NCBI GenBank assembly: GCA_028571685.1
Contig: CM053164.1
Location: forward strand, 39,730,501-39,794,500
Length of the DNA stretch: 64,000 bases
Origin: Heterohyrax brucei
Lineage: Eukaryota; Chordata; Mammalia; Hyracoidea; Procaviidae
Direction of reading: 5' to 3'
A model generated the notes under the pieces. It did no database searches. It was not told where the DNA came from and saw only the letters and a program-made list of their open reading frames with translations. Within the stretch, counting starts at the first letter, position 1. Every line of letters begins with the position of its first letter. Shown here in pieces: positions 45,337-56,254 of this stretch. Made by a program: the position numbers and the translations under genes.

Positions 45337-47331
45337 TTTATAACACCCTTATTGAAGTGATATGCCTGATCCAGTGTGAGGGAAGTTTTGCTGGATGTGG
45401 CCTACACCACCATTTATCTTAAAAGAGATAAAGGCAAAGGAAGCAAGCAGAGAGTTGGGACTTTCATACCAAAAGAGCAGTGTCAGTAGCAGAATGCATC
45501 CTTTGGAACTGAGGTTCCTGTGCTGAGGTGCTCCCAGGCCAAGATAACACAGTTGCATCACAGGACCCTCCTCTAGAGTCAACATAGAATGAACTTCATA
45601 CTGGAGCCAGCACCCTGAATTAAGATTTCTAGGCTACTGGACTGTAAGAGAGTAACTTCTCTTTGTTAAAGCCATCCATTTGTCATATTTCTGTTACAGT
45701 AGCACTAGGTAAATAAGACAGCCAGTATCACAGAAGGGCTAGGGAGCAGGTTTGAAATGAAGGAAAATAACATTAGAGAAATTGAAGATAAATACTTGAT
45801 TACAACTCTTTTTGAGGAAAAATTAGAAGAAAAAAATGAAGAAACTCAGAATCACATGGCATAAAATCAAAAAGAATAGTTTTTGAGTGATCAGAGCTCC
45901 AGAACAAGGTGAGAAAACAGAAAACACAGACAGAATCATTGAAGAATTGCTGACAGATAACTTCCCTTATATAATGAAAGATGAAAAACTGACTGACCAT
46001 CCAACAAGCTCAAAGAACCACATATAGGATAGATCCCAAAACAAAGTCACCAAGGCATATCATAATCTCACTTGCTGAAACCGAAGACAAAGATAATGTT
46101 CTTAGAGCAGCTCATGAAAAACAAACAAAAAACACATACAGAGGAGAAACAGTAAGACTAAGCATTGATTACTCAGCAGAAACCATTTAGACAAAAAGGC
46201 AATAGGTTGACATATATATTAAAAAGTTGCCAACCAAGAATAATGTATCCTGCAAAACTCTTGTTCAAATAAGATGGTGAAATTAGAACATTTTCAGATA
46301 AACAGAAATTAAAGAACTACGTAAAACCAAGCCTATAAGAATTATTAAAGGGAGTCCTTTGGTCTGAGAACAAACATCAGACCACAACCTAAATCTAGGA
46401 TGCAAGGTTATACCAGCCAGATATCAGAGTAAGAAATGGACTCTCAAGACTATCCAAAACCAAGAGAATTACAACAGGGCATCAGAGGTTAATCTAGCCA
46501 AGCCAAGTGCCTTCCAGGTGGATCCGACTCATGGAAATGACAATAACATCAGAACAACAAAACAGGCAATAAACCGTGTAAGTACTACATAGTGGAGTGG
46601 AAGGCAAGGCAACGCCAAATAATAATAGACTGAGTCAATGCCAGGAAGATAAAGGGGTAAATTTCAAGGTAACCACAAAGAAAGTTCACAAATTTACTCT
46701 TCAAAATAAAAAAAGAAATAAAATCTCAGTAAAAACAAAATCTGCAAAAACAGAAGAAATGAAAAAGAAATCCAAAGCCAAAAGGAATTCAGCAGAGAAG
46801 AGTCACAGAAACAAAGAAATTGTCAGCACCACAAAAAAAAGAAAGGACTACAAAATGACAGGAATAAACTCACACCTATGAATAATTACACTGAATGTAA
46901 ATGGACTAAATGAACTCGTGAAGAGAGTGACAGAATAGATTTTTTTAAAAAAGATCCATCCATATGCTGTCTACAAGGCACTCCTTAGAAACAAAGATTT
47001 ATTAAAAATCAAAGGATGGAAAACTATGTATCAAGCAAATAGCTACCAAAAAGGAACAAGTTTGGCAATACTAATATAAAATAAAATAGACTTTTAAAAC
47101 AAAATCTGTCTTAAAAGATAAAGAAAGACACTATATAATGATTAAAGGAATGATCCAGCATGAAGACTTAACCATAATAAATATCTACTCACCCAAAGAC
47201 AAGGCTCCAAAATACATAAAACAAACTACAAAAGCACTGAAAAGAGAACCTGGCAGTTCCGCAATAATAGTATGAGACTTTGGAGACTGGGCCAAGATGG
47301 CAGAGTAATCCGATACTTCCTGTGATCCCTC

Positions 47332-47842
47332 TGAAAGGGAGGCCCTTGGCCAGCCTGACTCCATCTTGCCACAAACAGTAGTTAAGACAAACATGTTATA
47401 AATATTGAGTCCTGAGAGCTCGATTTTCCCCTATCCATAAGAATTCACTTTGTGCTGGTTATAAGTCACACGGCTATTCTTTCCTCGTAGAAACATTGAT
47501 TAATTGCTCTGTTTATCCCCTTTCAGTTATTCTGTAAGACTACTGAACCGAATCACCAGGTAGTTTGGATAATTATCAAGCCCTGACTTGGTGGAGCCAT
47601 GCAGACCCCCACAAAGAACACTGTTGAAACATCGAAAGAATTACCTGCGTGGACCCAGGAACAACATCAACCAGCACGCCCTCCTTAATCAACCAGGCTT
47701 AGCCTATACATGCAGGCAAGCTTTGGAGGAACCGATTCCCCCTTGCTTCGTGTGCGTCGGCACTCAATAAACAACCTCATTTAATCACCTCACTTCCTAT
47801 CTCAGTACTGGCTTTGAGGACAGGCAGCACAAATCCACAAAT
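47332..47842 (+). mobile_element. 5' LTR of the ERV-I-like provirus
   Basis: About 511 bp, starting TGAAAGGGAGGCCCTTGGCC. An AATAAA poly(A) signal lies at about 47766, and it ends just before the primer site. Homologous to 55728-56254 throughout. Confidence 0.9.
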
Positions 47843-47843
47843 C

Positions 47844-47861
47844 TGGTGGCCCGTACAGGGA
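47844..47861 (+). other. Primer-binding site, tRNA-Ile
   Basis: TGGTGGCCCGTACAGGGA is the complement of the 3' end of tRNA-Ile (CCCGTACGGGCCACCA) with a single change. Confidence 0.9.
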
Positions 47862-48635
47862 AGCCCCCCCCCCACTCCTTCTTGCTGCTTGGGACGTGGT
47901 GGCCCCAGTGGGGGATGTGGATTGGACAGCTTCTGCTTCGTTAGTGTCCACAGGGCCAGTTAGCCTGTGAAAGGGTGCTGCCAGTCACCTTGGTGCTGCC
48001 AGTCACCAATCGCTGTGACTGAGGTGAGTAAATTGGGACCTGGAAATCCCCACGGGGTGTTGAGTCTGTGGCTCCCCTCCCTATGGTGCTCAGGGCCAGA
48101 CTAGCGTGTCAGGTTTTGGGGAAAAACCTGTCCCTGGGTTGGATTATTTCCAACATTGCCAGTTCTGTGAGCGGACCCGCCTGGTTTGGACCCCTGGAAG
48201 TCCCTAGTGTCTGGTCTGGTACGTGAGTGGGGACCACCCTTGGTTTGGGGGATGGTGATCATCTCCAACTGTTTCCCTTTCAGGTGGTCCGAACGGGTGT
48301 GTGTGAAGAGTCAGCTGTTTGAGTGGAGTTGGGTGATTGTGTGCATGCGGCCCAAAGCTGGTGAACTGTGAAGGTAAAGAACTAACTGGAGTTACAGAGA
48401 AGTAACATAAGAAACTGTAGCCAGGTTTGCCGGACAAAACCGATCTCGTGTTACTTCTAAGAACAGCTCTGTGACTGCCTGGTGCAGTCAAACAAAAAAG
48501 CTGAGGTCTGATACATTCCAGATTTCTTGACAGAAAGGCTAGGAGAACAGGAGAGGAAGAATCCCTTAAAAGGACAAGGAAAGCTCCCTCTAATAGGCAA
48601 GGTAGGAAGGGCTTCAGCCATCTCTGACTACTGAC

Positions 48636-50400
48636 ATGGGAGGAGTCTCTTCTATTCTGTCAGGCTCCCCTTTGGGGTGCATCTTAGCTGGATGGAAAAA
48701 GTACAGTTATGAACCCACAACTAAGAAAAAGGTGATTCATTTGTTTAATATGTATGGTCCCAGTATATCTTTGGAGATAGGAAATTTGGCCTGTTAACGG
48801 GGTCATGAGGTCCCCTATGTTCAAGCATTTACATCTCTGTGTCAGTCTGTGAGACCACATGAATCTATTCTGTATCAAGGAAAGAAATCGGGTAAGAAAA
48901 TTTATCAGGATTCTTCAGAAGATGATCCCTTATTTGGGGGATGGATGCCCCCATCTGCACCTCTGTCAGTACCAAATGACGGGCAGAATGGGAGACAGAG
49001 AGATGCACAGCCAGTGGCCTCCCTGGACACCTCGAAGGGATAGATCTGCTGTGGGGTCAAGAGGCTGTGTTCAATGGAGGGGCAGACTCATCTACAGGTA
49101 TGGCCTCCCCTTCTCATACCTGACAGGGCACTGTTTTTGGTGAGGGAACCTATAGGCTCCAGAAAGGGCAATACCATTTAAGAGAAGTACCGGCTGGGGT
49201 AGATGCTGATGGGCATCCGAGGCCTGCAATGCTCATCTACACTCCATTCTCCACCTCTGACCTGTATAACTGGAAGAACTACACCCCTCCTTACAGAAGT
49301 GATCCTAATAGAATGGCAGAACTGTTTCTTTCCGTTTTCTGCACTGATCGCCCCACTTGGGTGGATGTATAAACTCTCCTCAATACATTGCTAACGTCTA
49401 AGGAGTGCCACATGGTGTTGGAATAGGCACGGACAGAGGCTGATTGGTTACATAATTTGGATCCCACTAATGGGGATCCCCCAGCCGGCTTGGCAGCAGT
49501 CCCTGTGGCTGACGCCGGATGGACCTATAACACTCAGGAAGGAAAGGCTAGGCTTCAGCACTATCGGGATTGTATTATTTTTGGATTAGGAAATGGGGCT
49601 CCTAAGCCAAAAAGTTTAAATAAAATCAGGGAAGTTATAAAGGAATAAAAGGAGGATCTTCAACCTTTCTTGAGAGAGTTACTGAGGTATTTTGCCAATA
49701 CATTGATATTAACCCTGAAGATCCCAATAATACTAGATTGCTGAATATGATGTTCATCCCTCAGAGTGCCCTGATATTAAAAAAAAAATTACAGAAATTT
49801 GAAGGGGGTCTTGGGATGCCTCTATGACAGCTGCTTGAGATAGCCTTTAAGTTTTTAATTATTGGAACCAGGCTGCTGAACAGAAGGAAAAACAGAAACA
49901 AAAACAAAAGGCAGCACTGTTGGAGGGGACCTCCTCTCAGAGCTGGAGGCACAAGTTATTTTCAGTCCCCCTAAAGTACTGGTACAGATCCCTCCTCCTG
50001 CAGCTTGTGTGTTGCAGGCTGCTCTGCTACATGATGAAACAATGCCACCCAGTGAAGGTGAAAACATACCTGAATGTGCCGAACAACACGTAAATCCATC
50101 CATTTGGGCAGTGGGCCAGCTGGGGCAAGCAAAGTCAGCAGCACTGTTGGCAGCCACTTGGCAAACAGGGGATAAGAGGTGAACACGGAGAACAAGGGCG
50201 GGGGCAATCCCTAAGCAGGCAAAGCTGTTTCAATGGCAGTCTTCGCAGACAAATCAACGTGCCTACTGCAAAAAGCTGGCACACTGGAAGTGAGAATACC
50301 CCAAGTGCAGGCCCCCACAAGGAAAATTACAGGCACTCTAGGAGTGTCTTAACGTTGAAGACTCAGATTGAAGGGGTCCAAGGTCAGAGAACACCTTCCT
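48636..50400 (+). pseudogene. gag: gag remnant
   Basis: The ATG at 48636 starts MGGVSSILSG, with Gly2 as a myristoylation site, then PLGCILAGW, a gammaretroviral matrix-type start. A stop follows after about 50 codons. Capsid is recognisable at 49457-49800 (GWTYNTQEGKARLQHYRDC; then LERVTEVFCQYIDINPED and LKKKLQKFEG), with stops. A Lys/Gln-rich stretch and a degenerate zinc-knuckle remnant (AYCKKLAHWK near 50266-50295) follow. Between capsid and the knuckle lies a 215-bp block (49926-50140) copied from the pro/RT linker. Matrix, capsid and NC order is normal apart from that block. Confidence 0.85.
49926..50140 (+). repeat. Copy of the pro/RT-linker segment inside gag (repeat unit 1)
   Basis: Ungapped match by eye to 50660-50874 at an offset of 734 bp, including CTGCTCTGCTACATGATGAA. 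Unit 2 runs naturally into RT, so unit 1 is the displaced copy. Confidence 0.9.
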
Positions 50401-50640
50401 TATCTCCTGCCGAGAACCCTGGGTAACCCTAACAGTGGGAGGACGACCAGTTGACTTTGTTGTTGACATGGGTGCAAACTTTTTGATATTGAATATGGCT
50501 GAGTATCTTTTGAGCCCTAAAACAACACTCATTGGTGGAATCACTGGAAAACCTGTGACCCGACCTTTCTTACAGCCAGTGAATTGTGAGTTGGGAAGTA
50601 AATTGCTTTATCACAAATTTTCTCTATATGTCTGAGCGCC
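50400..50640 (+). pseudogene. pro: Retroviral aspartic protease remnant (pro)
   Basis: Reading VTLTVGGRPVDFVVDMGANF at about 50420-50480 is the active-site region of a retroviral protease. The canonical D-T/S-G-A is DMGA here (50464-50475), a change expected to impair catalysis. The flap and C-terminal part follow (IGGITGKPVTRPF), then a stop at about 50635. It would process the Gag-Pol polyprotein in an intact virus. Confidence 0.85.
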
Positions 50641-50659
50641 CAGTGCCCCTTCTTGGGAA

Positions 50660-50874
50660 GGGACCTCCTCTAAAAGCTGGGGCACAAGTTGCTTTCAATC
50701 CCCCTAAAGTACTGTTACAGATCCATCCTCATGCAGCTTGTGCATTGCAGGCTGCTCTGCTACATGATGAAACAATGCCACCCAGCGAAGGTGAAAACAT
50801 ACCTGAGTGTGCCGAACAACAGGTAAACCCAGCTGTTTGGGCAGCAGGCCAGCCAGGGCTAGCAGAGTTGCCAG
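50660..50874 (+). repeat. Pro/RT-linker segment, native position (repeat unit 2)
   Basis: It lies between the protease end and the RT start and is in frame with the start of RT (PAPVKIILKPEIPTVNQKQY). Confidence 0.9.
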
Positions 50875-52230
50875 CACCAGTAAAAATTATTCTGAAACCT
50901 GAGATCCCCACAGTAAATCAAAAACAGTACCCAATTCAAAGAGGAGCCCTATAAGGCCTCACACCTCTGGTTCAACAATATTTGAAAACATGACTTTTAA
51001 GATATTGCCAGTCTCCTTATAATACCTCCAGGTTGCCTGTGCTTAAACCAGGCACCCAAGAATATCTGTACAAGATTTAAGAAAATCAGTCAGATTGTGG
51101 AGGACATTCATCCCATGGTACCCAATTCATGTACCTTCCTGGTCACCATCCCTGGGAACTGTGCATGGTTTTCAGTGCTGGACTTAAAATACGCATGTTT
51201 TGCACACCTTCATACCTGAGTCACAGCCTTTGTTTGCCTCTGAATGGAGAGGTGTTGAGACTGGAACAAAGAGACATCTGACTTGGTAGGTTCTGGTACA
51301 AGGATCTAAGAATTCTCCTACAACATTTGGAGAAATTTTGGCATGAGACTTGAAAGCCTTAGAACTGAAAGGAGGAATTATCTTACAACAGTAGATGATA
51401 CATTGGTAGCCAGTGAACTTAAAGAGGATTCAGACTGAAACACTGTATGTGTTTTAAATTATCTAGCTGAATGTGGTTATAAGGTCTTCAATGAAAAGCT
51501 CAAGTTTCACAAACTCAAGTGAAATACCTGGAGTTCTAGATTTCCCAGAGTCAAAGAGATCTTTTTCCTGATAGAGGAGAAGCAATTGTCCGAGTGAAGC
51601 CACCAACAAATAAGCAACAACTACAGGGATTTCTAAGAATGGCAGGGTTCTGTTGCATTTGTATACCAGGGTATAGACTAATCACTAAGTCTCTGTATAA
51701 GGCATTAAAAGAAGAAAGGGAGCCTCTGCTGTGGACACTGAAGTGCCAATAAGCCTTTGAAAAGATTAAACATAAACTAATGACAGCTCCTGCTCTAGGG
51801 CTCCTCGATCTCAAAAAGCCTTTTGAACTGTTTGTACATGAAAAACAGGGAGTGGCCATGGGGGTCCTGACCCAAACTTTAGGGCCTGCAAAGTGACCAG
51901 TTGCCTGCTTTTCAAAACAGTTAGATGCTGTGGCTTGTGGATGGCCCCCCTGTCTGCAGGCCGTCACTGCCACCTGTAATTTGCTCCAAGAAGCAGAGAA
52001 GTTTACTCTGGGACCGCAAGTGCTGGTAAATACACCTCATGTAGTCCTCCTCCTCCTAGAACAGTGGGAGGGATTCTGGTTAACAGCAGGACAGATGGGG
52101 AAATATCAGGCCATCCTATTAGACAATCCAAGCACAACCTTACGGGTGGTGATGACTTTGAATCCAGCCATGTCGCTGCCTGTTGTGGAAGGCCCACCTC
52201 AGCATGACTGTTTATAAAAATCATCAAAGA
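50875..52230 (+). pseudogene. pol: Reverse transcriptase and connection domain remnant (pol)
   Basis: RT begins near 50880 (KPEIPTVNQKQYPI). The fingers/palm text is degraded (DIHPMVPNSCTFLVTIPG; FSVLDLKYACF). The catalytic box reads TVDD in place of YVDD (Val-Asp-Asp at 51391-51399). The thumb and connection regions follow (LTQTLGPAK at about 51870; the 51930-52217 frame with EAEKFTLGPQVLVNTPH). Many stops. The order and spacing are those of a gammaretroviral Pol. Confidence 0.88.
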
Positions 52231-52269
52231 GGTCTATTCTAGCTGTACTGATCTTTCTGATGTTACCTT

Positions 52270-52700
52270 TAATGACCCAGAAGTTGAAATATACACAGAT
52301 GGTAGCAGTTACACAATGAGAGGGACAATAAGGGATGGATATGCAGTAGCATCTCCGACTGATGTGTTGTAGTCTGGCCCTCTACCCCCAGATACTTTGG
52401 TCCAAAAGGCAGAGTTGATGGCCTTGGGAAGAGCCCTTCACCTGACTGCAGGGAAGAGAGTGAACATGTACACTGACAGTTGGTATGCTCATCTGGTTTT
52501 ACATGCTCATGGGGCCCTGTGGAGGGAAAGAGGTCTTCTCGCTGCGGCAAACTGAGAGATAAAACATGTGCCTGAAATTTTGGAACTCCTGCAGGCTGTA
52601 GGAGCTCCTGCCCAAGTAGCAGTTATCTATTGCCCTGACTACCAATTGGGCAGGACTCTAGAGGCCCTGGGAAATAGAAAGATAGATCTTGAGGCTAAGA
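52270..52700 (+). pseudogene. pol: RNase H domain remnant (pol)
   Basis: EIYTDGSSYT at about 52286-52315 holds the first catalytic Asp. QKAELMALGRALHLTAGKRV has the Glu, and NMYTDSWYAHLVLHAHGALW the second Asp. Stops interrupt the frame near 52369 and 52553. Confidence 0.9.
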
Positions 52701-52839
52701 GAGCTCAACTCCAGCCAGTTGAGCCCAATTCCTCTTTTGCTCTAATTCCCACTCTCACTTCCCCACATCTTGCTACACCTGTTTCTACTTCTCAGGATTT
52801 AAAAAGTGCTGAGGAATGGGGATTTTGCCCCAACACAAA

Positions 52840-54026
52840 CATGACTGGCCGATTGGTCCAGACGGGAAAGTCCTGGTACCCAAAGCTCAGGTACAAAATG
52901 TAGTGTCTGTTCTCCATGACAGGACTCATTATGGTTGGGATGCCAGCATAGAATGGATGCAATAAATAATAGCTGGACCTAACCTCTTAAAGACTATTCA
53001 GAAGGTGACACAAGAGTGTCTCCTCTGTCTTCCAAATAATCCAAAAACAGTCTCACACCCCTCATTACCAGGGATCCAGTTCTGTGGAACAGATATGGGA
53101 GAAGAATGGCAGGTGGACTTCACTGTAATGCCTTGAGTCCCTGGAAATTTTTGGTATTTATTGGTCTTTGTGGACATATACTCTGGATGCGTGGAAGCTT
53201 TCCCTTTTGGACTGAACAAGCCCGGGAAGTGACCAAGGCTCTTCTGACAGATATTTTGCCAAGATTTGGACTCCCTCTGACTATCCAGAGTGATAATGGT
53301 GGGGCACTTATTGCCTAAGTAACCCAAAATGTAAATAAAGCACTGCAAATAGTGTGGAGGCTATATTCTGCCGGGAGACTGCAGTCGATGGAAAAAACAG
53401 AAAACATGAACCACACCTTAAAGAAGACATTGACTAAGCTTTGCCAAGAGACCCATTCAACACGGATCCAGGCATTGCCTACTTCCCTGCTCTGGGTTTG
53501 GGTGGCCCCTCGAAGTGGGCTTAAATTAAGCCCTTATGAGTTAATATATGGGAGGCCATTCTTGAAACGGTTTGCTCTTCCCCCCTCAGCGGCTACTGAG
53601 GTGGAGAAGCAGGAATGGATCTGTTCTCTGGGAAAAGCTCTTACTATTATTAATCAGTATGCTTCCTCTTGTTTATCTTTCCCAGCCAATGTTCCTCTCC
53701 ACAGGTTCAAGCCCGGCAACCAAGTGTTACTGAAGGTGTCAAGACAGCAACATCCTGAAGACGGGTTGTTTCCACCGTGGAAAGGTCCACATGAGGTCCT
53801 ATTGACCACTCACTCTTGTGTGAATCTTGCTGGGGCAGTGGCTTGGGTACACCACACCCAAATCAAGGCTAGCTCTCCTTTACAACCTGGAAAACAACAA
53901 CAAGGAGAAGACAAACAGACTCATCACAAATATTCCTGCACAGCAGTGGGAGGCTTAAGTACAAATTCAAAAAAATATGATGCTTTTTTTGTTTCTCATT
54001 TTCCAGAATTTGACAGAAAGGTCTGA
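52840..54026 (+). pseudogene. pol: Integrase remnant (pol C-terminus)
   Basis: The zinc-binding region shows a His-x3-His (HDRTH near 52915) and ECLLC (53014-53028). The catalytic core has GEEWQVDFTV (first Asp), then IQSDNGGALIA (second Asp, about 53285-53318), and a Glu-containing stretch near 53395. The C-terminal 224-codon open frame (53352-54026) carries the SH3-like region (HRFKPGNQVLLKV, then WVHHTQIKAS). Its last residues read into the SIRP-like segment, so the integrase terminus is not native. Confidence 0.9.
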
Positions 54027-54357
54027 ACTCGTTTTACTTCAGACAGAAGGAACTCTCACTGTGGTGACCAATGGGACCCTGACACTTACTCGCACTATTT
54101 CTGCCTTAACTACAGGGGTGCCAACAAAATGGGAGAAACAAACCTCAGGAGGGGAAAGTTCTACAGTTTGGGAAGCAAAAAATAAAGCTCCTCACATTTT
54201 CCTTATTGCTGATACTACCTGGGGAAATAACATGGATTTTTCTGTTATGATCTCTGAAATCACTCCCCTTGATGAAGGCAGTTATTTCTGTGTTAAATTT
54301 CATAAGGCAACCCCTCAAGATGTTGAGGTTCTGAGGGGACAAGGGGTTCAAAGTTAA
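53977..54357 (+). pseudogene. SIRP-family immunoglobulin V domain exon inside the provirus
   Basis: A 126-codon open frame between integrase and env. Residues about 15-119 follow the signal-regulatory protein (SIRP) V domain: an N-terminal strand (SELVLLQTEGTLTVV), B-strand text LTRTISAL, C-strand VPTKWEK (Trp52), then NNMDFSVMISEITPLDEGS and YFCVKFHKATPQDVE (Cys105). From memory host SIRPs carry a very similar NNMDFS...ITPADAG...YYCVKF stretch. The expected B-strand Cys is Arg39 (CGC, one transition from TGC), so the intradomain disulfide is lost. The segment 54007-54352 (346 bp) is preceded by a strong acceptor (TTTGTTTCTCATTTTCCAG) and followed by a possible donor (GTTAAG), matching one whole V exon. 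The ORF's first ten residues come from the acceptor tract. Host SIRPs bind CD47 through this domain; whether this copy ever did is unknown. Confidence 0.8.
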
Positions 54358-55105
54358 GATTTCAACCTGATGGATGGTACTGGTCCTTTAATGCCATGAC
54401 ATCCACGTCCCAAGCAGTTGCTAAGGGGGTTAGACTTAAAAATTGTTAGATTTGCCACCATCTACACTACTCAGGAGCTCCAGTTCATCCACTGGCCACC
54501 CTGGTGCTCAATTATAATCATACCCTTTACTGTGTCAATACACTTACAAAGCCAAAAGTTCCTGTATGAGCCTGGTTAATTCAATATCCTATTACAGTGT
54601 CTTGTTTTACTGTGTCTAGTCTACATAATAGGACTACCCTTGGGGGCTGGAGACTCCTCTGTTGACCCCTGAGGGTGGGTGGGAATCCCAGTTGTCAAGA
54701 TTTCCAACTTTTTCCTTTATGTGATCAAACTAAGTTTAGTACTTATCTGATGCTTACTTCTGATTCACTTATTGCTAACTTCTCACTGTGTGCCCCTCCA
54801 GGATACATTTTTCTGTGTGGGGGAACACCCCATCCTTCTAACAAAGAATCCTTGCCTCGACCCACACATTGGACTTGGGCTATACAACAACCAAACACAA
54901 AAAGCTTTGTGGGACAGTGTAATTTGGGATTCCTAGTGTTCCCTACTGAGGTTTGTCAAAATGCCTCAAGAGTCTCCCTTGAAATTGCTAAAAGGGACAC
55001 AGAGGGGTACGATCCAGAAAGACATAATCCTTTGTTGGAGAAAGCAGCTTTGGATGGTAGCTTCTCCAAATTCTCATACAGGGACACAGGGATGTACTAA
55101 ATGGA
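54358..55105 (+). pseudogene. env: env surface (SU) remnant
   Basis: Broken frames with Cys- and Asn-glycosylation-rich text typical of a gammaretroviral-type SU. The clearest is the 141-codon frame at 54675-55100, with PPGYIFLCGGTPHP and GQCNLGFLVFPTEV. No signal peptide or normal SU N-terminus is visible; the SIRP-like segment lies where it should be. Confidence 0.8.
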
Positions 55106-55627
55106 GGAGACACAGTTTGAAATTTGTCTGATACCATATATCTGCTGGTTGTGGGAACATAAAAAGCTTTGAGAGCTCAACAGATGTCCCTGAATTTGTT
55201 AGCAGAGGTGGTCCTTGATAACTGCCTTGCTTTAGATTTCCTGCTTGAAAAATGGGGGTGTCTGTGCAGTAATCAATAAAACCTGCTATACTTGGATTAA
55301 CACTTCAGGAGAAGTCGAGGTAAGCCTAAATGAAATCCATAAGGTGGTTGATTGGACTCATCTCCACCCAAACTGGAGGTCTTGGGATAGCTGGCTGTCC
55401 CCTCTCTAGAATCTTGGCTAACACCATTACTCACTACCATAATAGTGATTGTTCTAATCTGTGTTTGTGTACCGTATCTTGTTAAAATGAACCTGGGAGG
55501 AACTAGATGCACCCTCCAGGCAGAAGGGGTATTTATAAGGGATACCCTGTCCTCTTCCCATAAGCAGACGTGTATGATACAAGATGCTGCTGTTTTCCAG
55601 AATACACCTCCCCCTTACTGTGAATAA
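55106..55627 (+). pseudogene. env: env transmembrane (TM) remnant
   Basis: Degenerate heptad region (SLNLLAEVVLDNCLALDFLL), a Cys-containing loop (about 55255-55310), a membrane span (TIIVIVLICVCVPYLV, about 55436-55485) and a short tail ending at 55624. Several stops and frameshifts. The pattern fits the ERV-I/HERV-F/H group. Confidence 0.82.
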
Positions 55628-55715
55628 AAAAAATCCCTAAGTCAATGTCCCTGGTCAGCAGAAAGTAGCTATAAGAGGTCAGCACCGCTTTTCCCATGAC
55701 TGAGAAGGTAACCAC

Positions 55716-55727
55716 AGAAGCGGGGAG
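55716..55727 (+). other. Polypurine tract of the ERV-I-like provirus
   Basis: AGAAGCGGGGAG, purine-rich except for one C, directly before the 3' LTR. Confidence 0.75.
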
Positions 55728-56254
55728 TTAAAAGGGAGGCCCTTGGCCAGCCCAACTCTGTCTCACTACAAACAGAGTTAAGACAACCATGTTATAAACA
55801 CTGAGTCCTGAGAGCTTGATTTTCCTCTATTCATAAGAATTCACCTTGTACTGGTTATAAGTCACATGGCTATTCCTTCTTCTTAGAAACATTGATTAAT
55901 TATTCTGTTTATCCCCTTTCAGTTTCTCTGACTATTGAACCAAATCACCAGGTAGTTTGGATGATTATCAAGCCCTGACTTGTTGGAGCCATGGACATCC
56001 CCACAAAGAACACTGTTGAAACATCGAAAGAATTACTTACATGCACCCCAGAAAAATTTCAACCAATGCTGCCACCTTAATCAACCTATATAACCTCCAG
56101 GCTTAGCCTATGCAAGCAGGCAAGCTTTGGAGGAATCGATTCCCCCTGGCCTCTTGTGTGTCGGCACTCAATAAATATCCTCATTTAATCACCTCCCTCC
56201 TGTCTCAGTATTGGCTTTGCAGACAGGCTGCATGGATCCACGATTGTGGTCATA
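55728..56254 (+). mobile_element. 3' LTR of the ERV-I-like provirus
   Basis: Starts TTAAAAGGGAGGCCCTTGGC (the first base pair has decayed from TG), AATAAA at about 56170, ends near TGGTCATA. Followed by the CCTCT target copy. Confidence 0.88.

Larger units (their letters stand above)
44498..45720 (+). mobile_element. MaLR-type LTR split by an AfroSINE and an L1 3' end
   Basis: First part 44498-44687 (TGTCATGGACTGAATTGTAT), second part 45337-45720 (ending GTAAATAAGACA). The middle is the AfroSINE and antisense L1 tail described separately. Confidence 0.82.
41930..47277 (+). mobile_element. Decayed L1 (5' UTR, ORF1, ORF2 start) with insertions
   Basis: 5' UTR-like sequence near 41940 (GACTTCTGGTCAACATGATG), ORF1 coiled-coil coding near 44290-44497 (FMEKADKFMESAEKNG), ORF1 C-terminal part at 45727-46350, inter-ORF to about 46856, and ORF2 start at about 46857 (ACAGGAATAAACTCACACC). 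It breaks off at 47277, where the next L1 5' UTR begins. MaLR LTRs interrupt it at 42841 and 44498. Confidence 0.75.
47332..56254 (+). mobile_element. Class I (gammaretrovirus-like) provirus, tRNA-Ile primed, ERV-I/HERV-I-like
   Basis: Complete layout: 5' LTR, isoleucine-tRNA primer site, leader, gag, pro, RT, RNase H, integrase, SIRP-like ORF, env SU and TM remnants, polypurine tract, 3' LTR. Every viral ORF carries stops or frameshifts. By eye the LTRs differ far more than those of the provirus at 21475, so this one is older. The primer site and the Env TM pattern place it near the HERV-I/ERV-I group. Two rearrangements inside it are unusual: a duplicated pro/RT-linker segment in gag and the SIRP-like exon before env. 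Confidence 0.93.

Noticed and set aside
54007-54352. Chance Ig-like similarity in env
   Set aside because: The ordered match over more than 30 residues at the C-terminal half, correct strand spacing and exon-like splice borders make chance unlikely. It is kept as a finding.
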